A stretch of DNA of 64,000 nucleotides from Mikania micrantha (Eukaryota > Streptophyta > Magnoliopsida > Asterales > Asteraceae): NCBI GenBank assembly GCA_009363875.1, contig CM018695.1, positions 13,798,755 through 13,862,754 on the forward strand, given 5' to 3'. Positions 9,202 to 20,837 of this stretch are shown piece after piece. Within the stretch, counting starts at the first letter, position 1, and every line of letters begins with the position of its first letter. The notes below the pieces were generated by a model. That model saw nothing but the letters and a program-made list of their open reading frames with translations, had not been told where the DNA came from and made no database searches. A program made the position numbers and the translations under genes.

Positions 9202-12200
9202 TGTCACACCCCGAGCCGGCGGGCCGGATCGTGTGTCCCACAGGGGGAAAGGTCCCGGGGCGCGATATCGGGAATATAATCGTGCTGATAAGATTGTTTA
9301 CATTGCACATGCTATATAATGAGAAAACGCTAAATAAAGTTGAATTACAAAGTTAAATTACATCAGTATGGTTTATAATTTAACAATGTAAATCGACTAT
9401 CAATCATCATAAATCTTCTATCTTGTATATGCACAAGATATACAAAATAATCTGTATAATGATGTTCACAAACATGCGCGTCCAAAATACTAGGTCCTCT
9501 ATCTGGGCATCCTAGTCAAAACCACGAACTTCTTACTTAGACATGTTCGTCACCTGAGATGTCATGCAAAAAGATCAAGTCAACACATGGTTGGTGAGTT
9601 CATATGTTTTTAGGTTTAAAAATGAATTTGACCAAACCTAACAAGTGACAACCTTAACCTCACACATAGCCACCTATCCTATCCAATCCAGTATGCTTAT
9701 ATATATGGCATATGTAGGGTCAAGCCCATCCACCAGCCCACCACATACTAGAAGATATTACTCTAAATGATAATTAAGCATTTCACTCTCTTCCGTTATC
9801 TCAACTTGTTTGTTAGATCGTTCTTGTTTCTCTGATTCACCAACCCAAATGACAACCTTAACCTCACTAACAACCACCTATCCCATCCAATCCAGTATGC
9901 TTATATATAGGGCATATGTAGGGTCAAGCCCAGCCACCAGCCCACCACATACCAGACCACATAAGATATTGTTCTTAGTGATAATTAAGCGTTTCATACC
10001 TCATCATCCACAAAATAGTTCTTTTGTTCTTAGTTCTGGTAGTTTCACAAAAATATGAACATCCTCTTGATTCCTTAAGTCCATCACACAATCATGATCA
10101 ACCATAGCATTTGTAGAAACATACATTAAATGCTTAAATAAATAAATAGATAAACATTTAATAAAATCTAAGACCTAATGATTGGGCCTTGGTCATACTC
10201 GAGTAGACTAGTCTTGCAATCAAAGGTTCATAGGAGTTGAGGAAATTTGTAAATATCATCAAGCATGCGACCAATAATCAATCAGTCTAGCTAGGACATC
10301 TTTTGATGTATAGGATTTCATAGTTTCGTCTAGATCGTCCATAGTTCGTCCTTGTTCGTATAGATCGTTAGTTCTTTGGCACATGCTATCTTTGAATATT
10401 TCCCAAGCATTCCTCATAATACAGTTCGTATGATTTAGTGGTTACTGTAAGTGGCATCAAACATGCGGCCTATAATCAAACGGTCTAGCTAGGACTTCTT
10501 GAATTATAGGTCTTTTGTTTTGTTATTGGCACATGTTATCTTTGACACTTCCCAGATAATCCACAATTAAATTGATTCGTCCAAAACATTGATCCGTCAC
10601 ACGTCTTTAGCTCTTTGAAAACACGCCACTGAAGAATAGTTCTTCGAAATAGTTCGTTAGTTCTTTGATAACACACTGCTGAAAGATAGTTCTTAGAAAT
10701 AGTTCGTTAGTTCTTTGAAAATAGATCTTTTGAAAACAGTTCTTTGATTTAAAATAGTTATCTACTAATGACGAATAAATAACCCATTTAGAAAGCTTAC
10801 AAATAATGTACTTAGACAAGATCTAAGATAACTATTATACATGTAAAACATTTATGAAGTAAAAGCATATAAGTAAAATATATTCCAAGGAAAATAATTT
10901 ACGCATGCTTCTCAGCCCCGTGTTTATAAAAAAAAATTAGAATAGGGGCAATGAACTCACATGTGTTGCTATGTAATGAATAACAACAGATATGTGTGCT
11001 CATTAGATGTAGATTAAGTATCTTCAGTACCTGTGTTCATTTATTAGGGTTTGAATACGATAAGTGTTCGAAGATGACGTATATAGGATTTGGTCTCGGA
11101 GTGTGACTAAGTGTTCTATGACTTCCCAGTGTGTTCCTATAATTCCCTCTAATTATTCTATGTTACTTACCATTTATGAACCCTTATCTCATAGGTAATC
11201 ACCACTAAACCTTACTTATATAAGGTTTATATTAATTACATCCATGATTCTTTTAAGTATATCATCATTTATAAAATACGTTTTAAGTTGGAAAAACATT
11301 AAGTTTAGAAATCATTTAGGGTGTTTTTAAACCATTTCATTTTAATTAAAACATAAGTTATTTTATTTACAAAGATTATAAGTTAGTATGTTAGACTTAG
11401 GTTAATCTCACATGATTAACTCCAAGTCCTTCATTAGTTCTTTGCTTTGACCTCGTTCTCATTTTTTCTTGAGTCGATAATCCACTTAGGTTATCCCTTT
11501 GGGTGACCAAGTCGAATATCGAAGTGTTGAAAAGTTCTAAGTATTGGGGGTTGTTCATACCAAATGATCATAACCAATACTTAGTTATCTTCCTCGTGAT
11601 TCGTAGTTCTTTGTTCTTCCATTGATTTCAACCCGGTTCCCTTAGTTCTTTGATTTCATAAGTACCCGTCATGTTACACTTTATAGTACCTCATTAAGTA
11701 TAGACGATTATATAACCCAATTTAATTATTTAGAAACCCACGTTAAATGTATGAATATTAGGGTTTTGGGTTGACACTCGGTTAACTACCCTTAAATACA
11801 ATTCATTTCCAACAACCTCACTCATGGTTTCATTTAACAAAACCCAAGTATTTTAACCCACATGATGACTATTACCCATGTCTATATTTTGAAATGGTTT
11901 AGAAAGGTTTCGATATTCAAATCCTTGGCATAGTTGATTTTAAATCCGGTTATCACTTCCCGAAAACCCTAATGATTCTTCATCCATGCATTCTAACCAT
12001 ATGAAAACACCTAGTACATCCTAGGGCTGTTGCGCGAATGTAGCTCTATTCGGTTACGTGGGTCATGCGAATATATAAGGATGGTCATGCGAGTGCAGTT
12101 GTCATGCTAGTGAAATGATTGACCGAATTGGGATGGTCATGCGAATGATGATGTTTCTTCAGCCCATGAAGTCATTCGTACAGATCCATTCGCCCCATGA

Positions 12201-13328
12201 CCCATTCGACCGAATGGTAATAACTGATATTCATTCGGCGATGGGGCTGTTTCGCTTTGCCATTCGCACGTCTGTGGCTAGGCAAGTTCTTGGTTTCATC
12301 CTCATGCTTTTGGACCACCCTAGGTGTTTTCTAGGTTCCTAACTAGTTGTAAGCTTATTTCATGCAACTCCTAAAGATTTTGAGAGTTCGGAACCGACCG
12401 AACAGTGCGGTTGGAACAAGAGGGGATAAAAACCCTAAAATCGCAACTTTGAGCTATATTTTACCTCGTTTTTGGTGGTTCCAAGTCGAATCCCCTGTAC
12501 TTTCACGATCTACACGCTGTTGTGGCCATTTTGACATCAAAGTCACTCGATTTGGTGGAGATTTGAGCTTTCTAGGGTTTTAGATTTTAGAGAGAGAATT
12601 TAGAGAGAGAATGTGACGGGAGAGAGAGAGAGGGAAATGGTAGGTGAGGTGAAATGAATGGCATTTAATGCCATTCCATTGTCTAAGTCCTATGGGTGTA
12701 TTCGGGTTCGTTCGGTCTCGCTCGATTTCGCGTAAACGTGTCGGTTTTCGGTCTTCTGCGTACGAAACATTACGATTTTAAAGATAGAGTTTATTAATTT
12801 AATTTAGGTGGTGATTCCTAATAAATTAACTAATATCTTCTGTTTATTTTTAAAATTCTGAAAACGTTAAATTTAACTGTTTAATCGAATCGTGCAGTTT
12901 TCGCGCGTATTCGTTCGGGTCGTCACCCGTACGAACACGACAACAACTGTACTTTTCGATGTGATTTTATAATTATCAGGCATCATTCAGAACGTTAAAC
13001 ATCCAGATATATTCGTGCGCATCGTCACCCACACGAATATTCCGTCAATTTATTGTTCACTTAAAGACGTCCGTTATTGTTTTGTTCTGTAAGATCTCAC
13101 ATACGTTTATATATAATAAGGTCCTAACTAACATTCACATAATAGTTTTGTGTTGTCAGATGAATTTCTGACTGTTAAACCATTGATTTGCATATGTTTC
13201 TGAAATAAATGTGTAATAGTTCTGTGTCAAACAACAAATGATGATAGTATACATGTAATACACATAGTTCGCACCTAAGTTACTATACACGTCACTGTTC
13301 CGGTTACGTTTCCGGCACTGATGTTACA
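9202..13328 (-). repeat. Element C 3' LTR (4.1 kb)
   Basis: It matches 39349-43448 over its full length. By hand, the last 128 bp differ at 6 positions, so the element is not very recent. Sense-strand features are two TATA modules about 200 bp apart (TATA at 9698-9708 and 9901-9909), a cluster of AGTTCTTTGAAA-type repeats (about 10605-10750), and a CATTCG/CGAATG-rich segment (about 12030-12260). No coding potential. Confidence 0.92.
9646..9990 (-). promoter_or_regulatory. Twin TATA modules in the C 3' LTR
   Basis: A unit of about 130 bp that begins TGACAACCTTAACCTCAC (on +) occurs at 9646 and again at 9848, a period of about 203 bp. Each unit contains TATATATAAGC on the sense (minus) strand, the obvious LTR core promoter. 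The same doubling occurs in the other LTR copies at 39846-39854 and 40058-40066 (minus) and at 35973-35982 and 36193-36202 (plus). Confidence 0.65.
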
Positions 13329-13350
13329 GTCTCCCCTTGTTAGAGGAATT
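13329..13350 (-). other. Element C polypurine tract
   Basis: On the minus strand TCTAACAAGGGGAGAC lies immediately before the 3' LTR terminus TGTAACATC (13328). This sets the element orientation. Confidence 0.82.
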
Positions 13351-13362
13351 TTCTCTCAAAAT

Positions 13363-13760
13363 TTAAGAATTGTTATCAGGTACCGCTACCTCTGTAAACA
13401 AGTGGGGATATTTGGACTTCATGTGATCCACGCGTTCCCAATTAAACTCAGGTCCATGCTTTGAATTCCATCGAACCTTGACGATTTGAATACGGCTCCG
13501 CTTCAGTTGTTTAACTTCACGATCCATAATCTCCAAAGGTTCCTCAACAAAATGTAACTGTTCATCCACTTGAATTTCTTCAACTGGTATGACAAGTGAT
13601 TCGTCCGCCTATACTTCATTAGGTAACCTCAGCCTATACGCAACAGGACCAATTCTTTGAACGATTTCAATGATCCGACGTATCGTGGTGCTAATTTGCC
13701 TTTCTTTTCGAAACAAACTACGCCCTTCCATAGGGATACCTTCAACATGACACGGTCTCC
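13363..13760 (-). pseudogene. Element C integrase C-terminus and chromodomain-like tail
   Basis: The open part 13363-13569 reads MDEQLHFVEEPLEIMDREVK, then RSRIQIVKVRWNSKHGPEF, then YPHLF: the chromodomain-like end typical of Tekay-type elements. Upstream on the minus strand (13570-13760) are VGDRVMLKVS-like and GKLAPRYVG-like pieces with stops; the segment that normally joins them (a PxxFHVS motif) is missing. The tail is thought to bind chromatin and guide integration. Confidence 0.82.
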
Positions 13761-14257
13761 CACTTGGAATTCCAATGGTTTGCGCCGTTTGTCTGCGTAG
13801 CTCTTTTGTCTGCTTCGTGCTGCTTGTAACCTTCGTTATATTTGGGCTATCTTTTCAATGGTTTCCTAAATCAGCTCTGGCCCAGTTATACGGTTATCTC
13901 CTATTTCGGTCCAACAGATCGGTGACATCAGATGCTACTATGGTAACTGTTATTATAGGAGAATTCGATCAGTGGCAAATGAGAATCCTAGTTCCCTCCT
14001 AAATCCAAAACACATGTTTGCAACATGTACTCTAGGGTTTGTATAGTACGTTCGCTTTGACCATCCGTTTGTGGATGATAAGATGTACTCAAATTTATGT
14101 GTGTCCCTAGAGATTTCCGCAATGATTGCCAGAACCTCGATGTAAATCTGCTGTCTTGATCTGAAATGATAGACAATGGTACACCATGTCGTACCACTAT
14201 CTCATTGACGTACAATCTTTCTAGTTTATCCATCGTGAACGTTTCACGCATTGGCAA
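13761..14257 (-). pseudogene. Element C integrase catalytic core, second half
   Basis: The open part 13988-14257 has the second Asp in SDQDSRFTSRFWQ and the Glu in QTDGQSERTIQTLEYM. Downstream on the minus strand (13761-13987) HLPLIEFSYNNSYHSSI is readable in another frame, then a short loss before CRSPICWTEIG and QKSYADKRRKPL. A frameshift lies just after DLGGN at about 13990. Confidence 0.85.
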
Positions 14258-14640
14258 GAAGTGAGCAGATTTGGTTAATCGATCGATGATAACCCAAATT
14301 GTATCATGACCACTAGAAGTGCGGGGGTAGCTTGGTAATAAAATCCATAGTTATTTGTTCCCACTTCCATAGTGGAATCTCAGGCTGTTCCAGTAAACCT
14401 GACGGTTTCTAGTGTTCCGTCTTAGCCTTCGCACATGTCAGACATCTACCGGCATACACGGCTATATCTTTCTTCATTCCCGGCCACCAATAAAACCCCC
14501 GTAAATCTTGGTACATTTTATCGGCACCTGGATGCACTGAGTACTTGGTTTTGTGCGATTCGTCAAGAATAAGTTTCCTTAGTTCGCCTACCGCAGGAAT
14601 CCACACGCGATCCTAGCAGTAGATAACTCCATCCGGTTTC
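14258..14640 (-). pseudogene. Element C integrase N-terminus, zinc region and first Asp
   Basis: 14409-14606 encodes the HHCC zinc-binding part: ESHKTKYSVHPGADKMY with the His pair and CLTCAKAKTEH with the Cys pair. The downstream text (14258-14408) holds WKWEQITMDFITKLP with the first catalytic Asp, then a stop and frameshift. The order and spacing match the core at 13988-14257. Confidence 0.85.
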
Positions 14641-14740
14641 GTTTCAAACTTTCGTTCTGCTCACAATCAAGTTCTTTCTACAAATTAACCCGTTCCACTG
14701 ATTCTTGTTGAGCTTGCACAGTCTTGTCCCTTAGAATTTT

Positions 14741-15241
14741 CTACACAGTCATTCCCATTGCTCTTAGGGGCAGTGGTTTGACCCGTTCCATCCGACTTAA
14801 AGCATCTGCTACAACATTTGCCTTACTCGGATGGTACTTGATCACACAGTCGTAATCATTTAGAAGTTTAACCCAATGTTGCTGTCGCATGTTGAGTTCC
14901 TTCTGATCAAAGATGTGTTGTATACTTTTGTGATCAGTGAAGATGGTACAATGGGTGCCATACAAGTTATGTCTCCAAATCTTCAGTGCAAAAACTACTG
15001 CTCCCAGTTCTAGATCATGCGTTGTGTAGTTCTTCTCATGTATCTTCAACTGTCTTGAGGCATACGCAATGACTTTGTGTCGCTGCATTAACACACAACC
15101 AAGTCCCTGATGGGAGGCGTCACAATACACTACAAAGTCCTCTGTTCCCTCTGGAAGAGATAAGATTGGAGCATCACATAACTTCTGTTTCAATGTCTGG
15201 AAAGCATCTTCTTGTTTCTGCTCCCAAAAAAAACGGTTCAC
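14741..15241 (-). pseudogene. Element C RNase H
   Basis: This is a 166-codon open frame. It reads DFVVYCDASHQGLGCVLMQ (first Asp), YTTHDLELGAVVFALK (Glu), FTDHKSIQHIF (Asp) and NVVADALSRM (last Asp). All four acidic residues of the RNase H site appear kept. It overlaps the RT frame at 15174-15241 because of an indel in a run of eight A/T bases (about 15228-15235). Further on, the linker to integrase (14640-14740) carries stops. Confidence 0.88.
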
Positions 15242-15968
15242 TTTTCTGAGTTAACTTGGTAAGAGGCAAAACTATCTTAGAAAAGTTTGAAATAAACCTT
15301 CTATAATAACCCGCTAATCCCAGAAAAGATCGTATCTTCGTCGGTGTTGTCGGCGTATCCCAATTCTTAATAGCTTTGATATTGGTCGGGTCTACATGTA
15401 TTCTTTCAATGTTGACTACATGACCCAAGAACTGAGCTTCCCTCAGCCAAAATTCACACTTAGAAAATTAGGCATAAAGTTGTTCTTTGTTTAACAGTTC
15501 CAAGATTTTCCAGAGATGTTGCTCATGTTCTGTTTTGCTCTTGGAACAAATTAGTATGTCATCAATAAAGACAATGACAAACTGATCCCAATATGGCTTG
15601 CACACTCGGCTCATGAGATCCAGGAACACCGTGTGTGCATTCGTCAATCTAAAAGGCATCACCATAAACTCTTAATGCCCATATCTTGTTCGGAACACCG
15701 TCTTTGGTATGTCTTCTTCTTAAAATCTGAGCTGATGATATCCGGATCGTAAATCAATCTTTGAGAAGTATTGTGCCCCTTGTAATTGATCAAACAAATC
15801 ATCAATCCTCGGTAATGGGTACCGATTCTTGATAGTTAATTTGTTCAGCTCTCTGTAGGATCCATCCTTCTTTTTCACGAACAAAACCGGAGCTCCCAAA
15901 GGCGAGTAACTCAGTCGGATGAAACCCTTATCTAGTAATTCTTGCAACTGATTTGACAATTCCTGCAT
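15174..15968 (-). pseudogene. Element C reverse transcriptase
   Basis: Three open pieces cover RT on the minus strand. 15720-15968 has SPLGAPVLFVKKKDGSYREL, then NRYPLPRIDDLFDQLQGAQYFSKIDLRSGYHQLRF (palm, first catalytic Asp). 15468-15665 has VFIDDILICSK with the F-I-D-D box at 15558-15569. 15174-15428 has SFLGLAGYYRRFI. Stops at about 15466 and 15674 break it. About five residues are missing between DGS and YRELNKL (near 15860), where the family normally has an RMCID-type stretch. RT synthesises cDNA in the particle. Confidence 0.88.
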
Positions 15969-15989
15969 CTCTGAAGGTGCTAACCTATA

Positions 15990-16440
15990 AGGAGATTTTG
16001 GAACAGGAGTTGCTCCAGGAACTAAGTCAATACGGAACTCTACGGGTCATGCGGGTGGTAAACCTGGTAGATCTTCAGGAAACACTTCCGGATACTCTTT
16101 TACTACTGGCACAACCTGAATCTTGATCTTATCTTTCTCTCTTTCCACCACATGAGCCAAGAATGCTACACACTGCTTCTGTAAACATTTACGCGCCTTT
16201 ATGCAGGATATGATTTTGACTCTCCGCTTCGCTTGATCCCCTCCAACTTCCAACACGTGGTCGTTCACCATCGGTATCTGAAGGAGCTTTTTAGAACAGA
16301 TGACTTCCTACCTATTGAGAGATAGCCAATCCATCCCAACAATGATGTCGAAACTACCCAACTCTATCGGCATCAAATAGATAGTGAATGTTTGACCGTT
16401 AAGTGTTAATGGGCAATTCCAATATATTGTACTTCTGGGC
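15990..16440 (-). pseudogene. Element C protease C-terminal part and PR-RT linker
   Basis: On the minus strand from 16440 the text runs LTLNGQTFTIYLMPIEL, then DIIVGMDWLS (retropepsin flap and C-terminal half), then 16271-16047 (MVNDHVLEVGG to EYPEVFPEDLPGLPPA), then VEFRIDLVPG and SPYRLAPSEMQEL leading into RT. The D-T-G active-site part would lie beyond 16440 and has been lost at the junction with element D. The junction shares ACTTCTGGGCC-like text with element D, a possible microhomology. Confidence 0.8.
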
Positions 16441-17385
16441 CGAGGCTGTCAACACAGCGTGTTATGTATAGAATCAAGCACTGTTGAACAAACGCCATCA
16501 GAAGACTCCCTATGAGATATTATTCAATCAGAAGCCAAAAGTTGGTCATTTCAAGTCATTTGGTTGTCCATGCACTCTTCTCCACACTGAGCCGAATCAC
16601 AAGTTTGATGACAAGGCTGATGAATGTTATTTTGTGGGTTATTCATCTGAAAAGGCCGCCTATCGAGTCTACAACAAGAATACTCGGATGATAGTGGAAT
16701 CGTATTATATTGATTGGCAAGAGATGAACTCTACAGACGCCAGTTCTGGTCCAAACTGGCTATTTGACTATGATTCTACTATTAGGCCCTTCGACACTAC
16801 ATCCGAGTGCCCATGATCATCTGAGCAAACGATGATTTCTACAAAGGTGATGATGTAGACTTTAGATTTGACTATGTTCCATGTGATCCCAAGCTTCTAT
16901 CAGTTGACCCTCCTGGCATGTACAATCGTGCTCCTCCAGATCAGCCAACCCCGCTACATGAAGTTCCCCCATCAGATCTAGAAACTTCTCAGTCTGTTCA
17001 GCCACTTCCAGAAACAGATCAAGTGTCATCTTCCTCCCATCAAACTTTTGATAATCCACTGTTCTCAGGAAACATTCCTGAGGAACATTGTGTGGATCAT
17101 GGAGCCAAAGCAAGTGAGGCTGCTCTTGCAGACAATATCTCTTCATCCAGTGAAGATCAAGTAAACAACATCAGCAATTTGCTTGACAATCTAGCTGTGG
17201 AAGAAGTGCCGACGCTCAGTATAAACAAGAATCATCCAGCTGAAAATATTATTGGACCTCTCTCGGAAGGTGTTCTCACTCGGAGCCGATATATTACAGC
17301 TCAGAACCTCTTGCCTGAAGAAACAATCACCAGAAGTCAATCAGGTCCGATTAATTATTTTCTGTATTCTTGTTTCATCTCGTAG
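16441..17385 (+). pseudogene. Element D unit 1: integrase C-terminal part and linker
   Basis: It starts in the integrase core after the Glu (EAVNTACY, then NQALLNKRHQKTPYEILFNQ). 16484-16816 reads FKSFGCPCTLLHTEPNHKFD, the copia integrase C-terminal region, and a Ser/Pro-rich linker follows (16918-17385), ending SEGVLTRSR then SGPIN. It is near-identical to 24090-25025 of unit 2. A TGA at 16814, a frame change near 16850 and a TAG at 17383-17385 (CAG in unit 2 at 25023-25025) break it. All catalytic Asp codons of integrase are missing. Confidence 0.85.
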
Positions 17386-18915
17386 GTCGAGCCCAAGAAT
17401 GTAAATATGGCTCTCAAAGAGTCTAGCTGGGTCGAAGTAATGCAAGAGGAGCTGATGCAGTTTCAGAAACCCAAGGTGTGGAATCTGGTTCCCCTACCCA
17501 AAGGAAAGCTGCCTATAGGGACCAGACGGGTTTTCAGAAACAAAAGAGATGACTAAGGAGTTATTATCAGAAACAAGGCACGGTTGGTAGTTTAGGGTTT
17601 TTACCAACAGGAGGGCATATATTATGAGGAAGTCTTTTCACCAGTCGCAAGACTTGAAGCCATACGGATATTCTTGGCCTATGCTTCCTACATGAATTTC
17701 ATGGTGTATCAGATGGATGTGAAGACAGATTTCATGTATGGGAAGGTCAAGGAAGAAATCTATGTGTGCTATCCCCCAGGTTTTGAAGATTCTCAGTATC
17801 CAGACCATGTCTACAAGTTAGACAAAGCGCTTTGTGGTCTTCATCAAGAACCGCGAGCATGGTATGCTACACTTACTGATCATATACTTGCAAATGGATA
17901 TACCCGTGGAGCCATCGATCAGACTTTGTTCATTCGCAAGGATAGGGCTGATTTAATTCTCGTCTAAATCTACATGGATGACATCATATTTGGTTCCACA
18001 AGCTCAGCGTTGTGCAAGGAATTTGAAGGGGTGATGAAGAAGAAGTTTGAGATGAGCGCGATGGGAGAAATGACCTTCTTTCCAGGTCTTTAGGTTAAGC
18101 AAGATCCAAAGGGTGTTCTGATTAATCAAGGGAAGTATGTTACAGATATTTTGACCATGTTTAAAATGATGGATTCAAAGCCCGCATCCACTCCTATGGC
18201 TGCTCGTCCTGTCTTAACTTCGGATCTGGATGGTAAAGATGTCGATCAACACCTGTATCGCTCGATGATTGGTTCCCTGATGTATCTGACTGCTAGTCGT
18301 CTAGACATTATAGTTTTAGTTTGTCAGTGTGCCAGATATCAGGGGAATCCGAAGGCATCTCACCGTATAGTTGTCAAGAGAATCTTTCGGTATCTTTTCG
18401 GGAAGCCTTGTCTCGGTCTTTGGTACCCAAAGAACTCTGAGTTTCATTTATTTGCATACTCAGACAATGACTTTGGTGGATGTAATTTGGACAGGAAGTC
18501 AACCACTGGTGGATGTCAATATTTAGGAGACCGTCTTGTCTCATGGGAATGCAAAAAACAGACCACCATATCAACTTCTACCGCAGAGGCCGAGTATGTT
18601 GCTGCCTCTAGTTAGTGCTCTCAGGTTATATGGATGCAACAGCAACTCCTCAATTACGGTTAGAATTTTCTTGGCTCTCCTATTTACTGTGACAACGAAT
18701 CCGCTCTTCAGATTGTCAAAAATCCGGTACAACACTACAAAACTAAACATATTGACATCCGGATTCACTTCATCCGTGACTGTTTCGAACGGATACTAAT
18801 TCATCTTGAAAAGGTCCACACAGATGATAATCTGGCGGATCTTTTCACAAAACCGTTCGACACAGCACGCTTTCATCACTAGCTTGCCTCTCTCAAACTA
18901 ATAAGGTTTGACTAA
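17386..18915 (+). pseudogene. Element D unit 1: reverse transcriptase and RNase H
   Basis: It reads ALKESSWVEVMQEELMQFQ, FYQQEGIYYEEVF-like text, then 17674-17967 (NFMVYQMDVKTDFMYGKV to DHVYKLDKALCGLHQEPRAWY), the catalytic box as Y-M-D-D near 17971, and RNase H 18151-18615 (FAYSDNDFGGCNLDRKSTTGG, then STAEAEYVAASS). Stops include TAA 17554, TAG 17593, TAA 17965, TAG 18091 and TAG 18613. Those at 17965 and 18091 are C-to-T changes against unit 2. The KTDF in place of KTAF near the first catalytic Asp is an extra difference from unit 2. Confidence 0.88.
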
Positions 18916-18980
18916 AAGCATTTCTTTTGTAAATACGTTAAAATTTGTGTTTTGTTTTACTTTAATTTTTGGATCACAAA

Positions 18981-18995
18981 TTTAGGGGGAGAAAA
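18981..18995 (+). other. Internal polypurine tract of unit 1
   Basis: TTTAGGGGGAGAAAA lies 66 bp after the end of pol. Its core AGGGGGAG is identical to the terminal tract at 31921-31928. An identical tract follows pol in unit 2 (about 26620-26634). Repeated purine tracts are reported for Sireviruses. Confidence 0.6.
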
Positions 18996-19354
18996 TTTAC
19001 AAAAAGAACAAAAAGTTTTTTGGTCTTTGAGTCAATATACGTATTAAAACAACAAAAAGATTTTTGGTTTGTAAATAAATAAAAGATCCACAAGCTTAGA
19101 AGGAGTTGGAGTTTTGAAAACTTAAGAAAATACAAAAAGATTTTACATTTTCAAAAACTTAAGAAAATACAAAAAGATTTTGTTTGGACAAGCAAAAGAA
19201 AAATTGGTTCAATTTAGGGAACTGAAATAATTTCTGAGGATCAAAATTTCACCATCTTAATTACATTTCTAAAGGACAACAACTTTGAATATCTATCGCT
19301 CACTAAGAAGATTAAAACAAGTTTTTCAAATGAAGGAATCGGACATGATCAATT

Positions 19355-19357
<3 letters not shown>

Positions 19358-19401
<44 letters not shown>
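19358..19401. repeat. (TA)n microsatellite, spacer 1
   Basis: An uninterrupted TA run of about 22 units. The equivalent site in spacer 2 (about 26989-27027) has a shorter run with one TTT interruption. Confidence 0.9.
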
Positions 19402-19402
<1 letters not shown>

Positions 19403-20837
19403 TGTGAAGTTGTGATTAGTAAATAACTAGAAATGTGTGATAACTATTTGACTTTTTGTTTAAGTCCTTGAGTCAAAACAAGATTGTGTTTAAATAAACT
19501 TGAAATCGTTTATGAAAAAACTTGGGTATTTCCTATGTTTTGTGTAAACATAGAGCGGGAAATATCTACTGAAGCATCCTTTGTTTTGCGTAAGCAAAGA
19601 CCTGGATGTGTCACGTTAACGCCAATGTGTCTGCAGATCAAGAAATAAAAGATGCCAATGAGCATAAGATGATAGAACCCCTTCTTGTTCTTGATTCTAG
19701 GCTAATAAATATGTTCCTTTCTCCTCTCATCTATAACTCTGTCAAAATTTTTTTTGTTCGTTAAAACACAATCAAAGTTTGAATCAATAGACTTGTCAAA
19801 ATTGATAGGTTGCATGTTAATATAGACGTACAGTCACAAACTTCCCAAAAGATATTTTCAGAAAAACCTTGATCATATGTCATACTTCTAAGTTATGGAT
19901 TAACGAGTATAAATCATTGGTGGGATATAGTTGTTTAATAGTTGTGTTTCGTTTAGAAAGTACTTAAGACGGTAAGATTCTGACAACAGATTTGATCCCA
20001 CGAAATTGACCCAACTAAACTTAAACTCGTCCAAAGGTATTTTATTTTATTTTATTTTATTTTTATTTTATTTTCTTTTCTTTTCTTATCTTTTCTTTTC
20101 TTTTATTTTATTTTTCAGAAAGTTAGAATCATTTTTGAAATAAAATATGTGTGTGTGCTCGAAATCGACTACCCGAAAGATGTGTACTCGAAACAGCGGC
20201 CATATATAGCACAACTGAATTTAACTTCGAGTGTCAGTCCTCATCAATCTTTTCGAGTACACATCTTGTCTTCACACGGCGATTTCACTTTCTAGACCCG
20301 ATTTCGTAAATCCAGTCCGACAATCTTGTAGATCCCCTATAGGCGACCATAGGTATGAATTTTCATCAAGTTTTGACCACAAATTTGAAAAATATGGGTC
20401 AAAATCGATTTCGAATACACGATCTTCGTCTACAGAGGGTTTTTGTGCAAATTGACCTCGAGAGACTTGAAATTGAAGTGTGATTCTCGAATATGTCATG
20501 CACCTATGAATTCCAAGCATTTCGAATTGAATCAGATGTTCTAAGAAAATTGATTGATGAAGCAATTGAAGGTTTTTGTGTTCTCGAAATCAAATTTCGA
20601 ATACACCATTTAACTTCGATTACAGCCCATTTTCGTGTACACCCGGTTTTGTGTACAGATTGTACTTCGTGTATGACTAATTTCGAGTACACCTTATGTT
20701 TCGAATAAGCTTCTCACTTCGAATACAGCTGTGATTTCGAGAACACACAGACTTTCGAGAATGCAATTGGACTTAGAATTTTTTCTGTACTTCGTAGAGT
20801 TTTAACCTTGAAATGACTTAATCTATTTTAGTTTTAG

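Larger units (their letters stand above)
18916..20837 (+). repeat. Element D spacer 1 between pol and env-like gene
   Basis: About 1.9 kb of non-coding DNA, near-identical to 26555-28447. In order it holds a purine tract TTTAGGGGGAGAAAA at 18981-18995, A-rich text, a (TA)n run at 19358-19401, a pyrimidine-rich TTTTA/TTTTC stretch at about 20039-20117, and a block of TTCGAGTACAC/TTCGAATACAC repeats at about 20155-20760. The last 20 bp are pyrimidine-rich and end in AG at the env-like start, like a 3' splice site. Small ORFs here are not supported. Confidence 0.8.

Noticed and set aside
12115..12583. Two small + strand ORFs
   Set aside because: They are antisense to LTR transcription and only partly kept in the twin LTR at 42279-42497.
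16435..16445. A 5' LTR of element D at the left junction
   Set aside because: The sequence passes directly from element C protease text to D integrase text; no TGTAGAGCCC terminus or primer site is present.
20231..20708. Small ORFs in spacer 1 of element D
   Set aside because: They fall in the TTCGARTACAC repeat block, and spacer 2 does not keep the frames.
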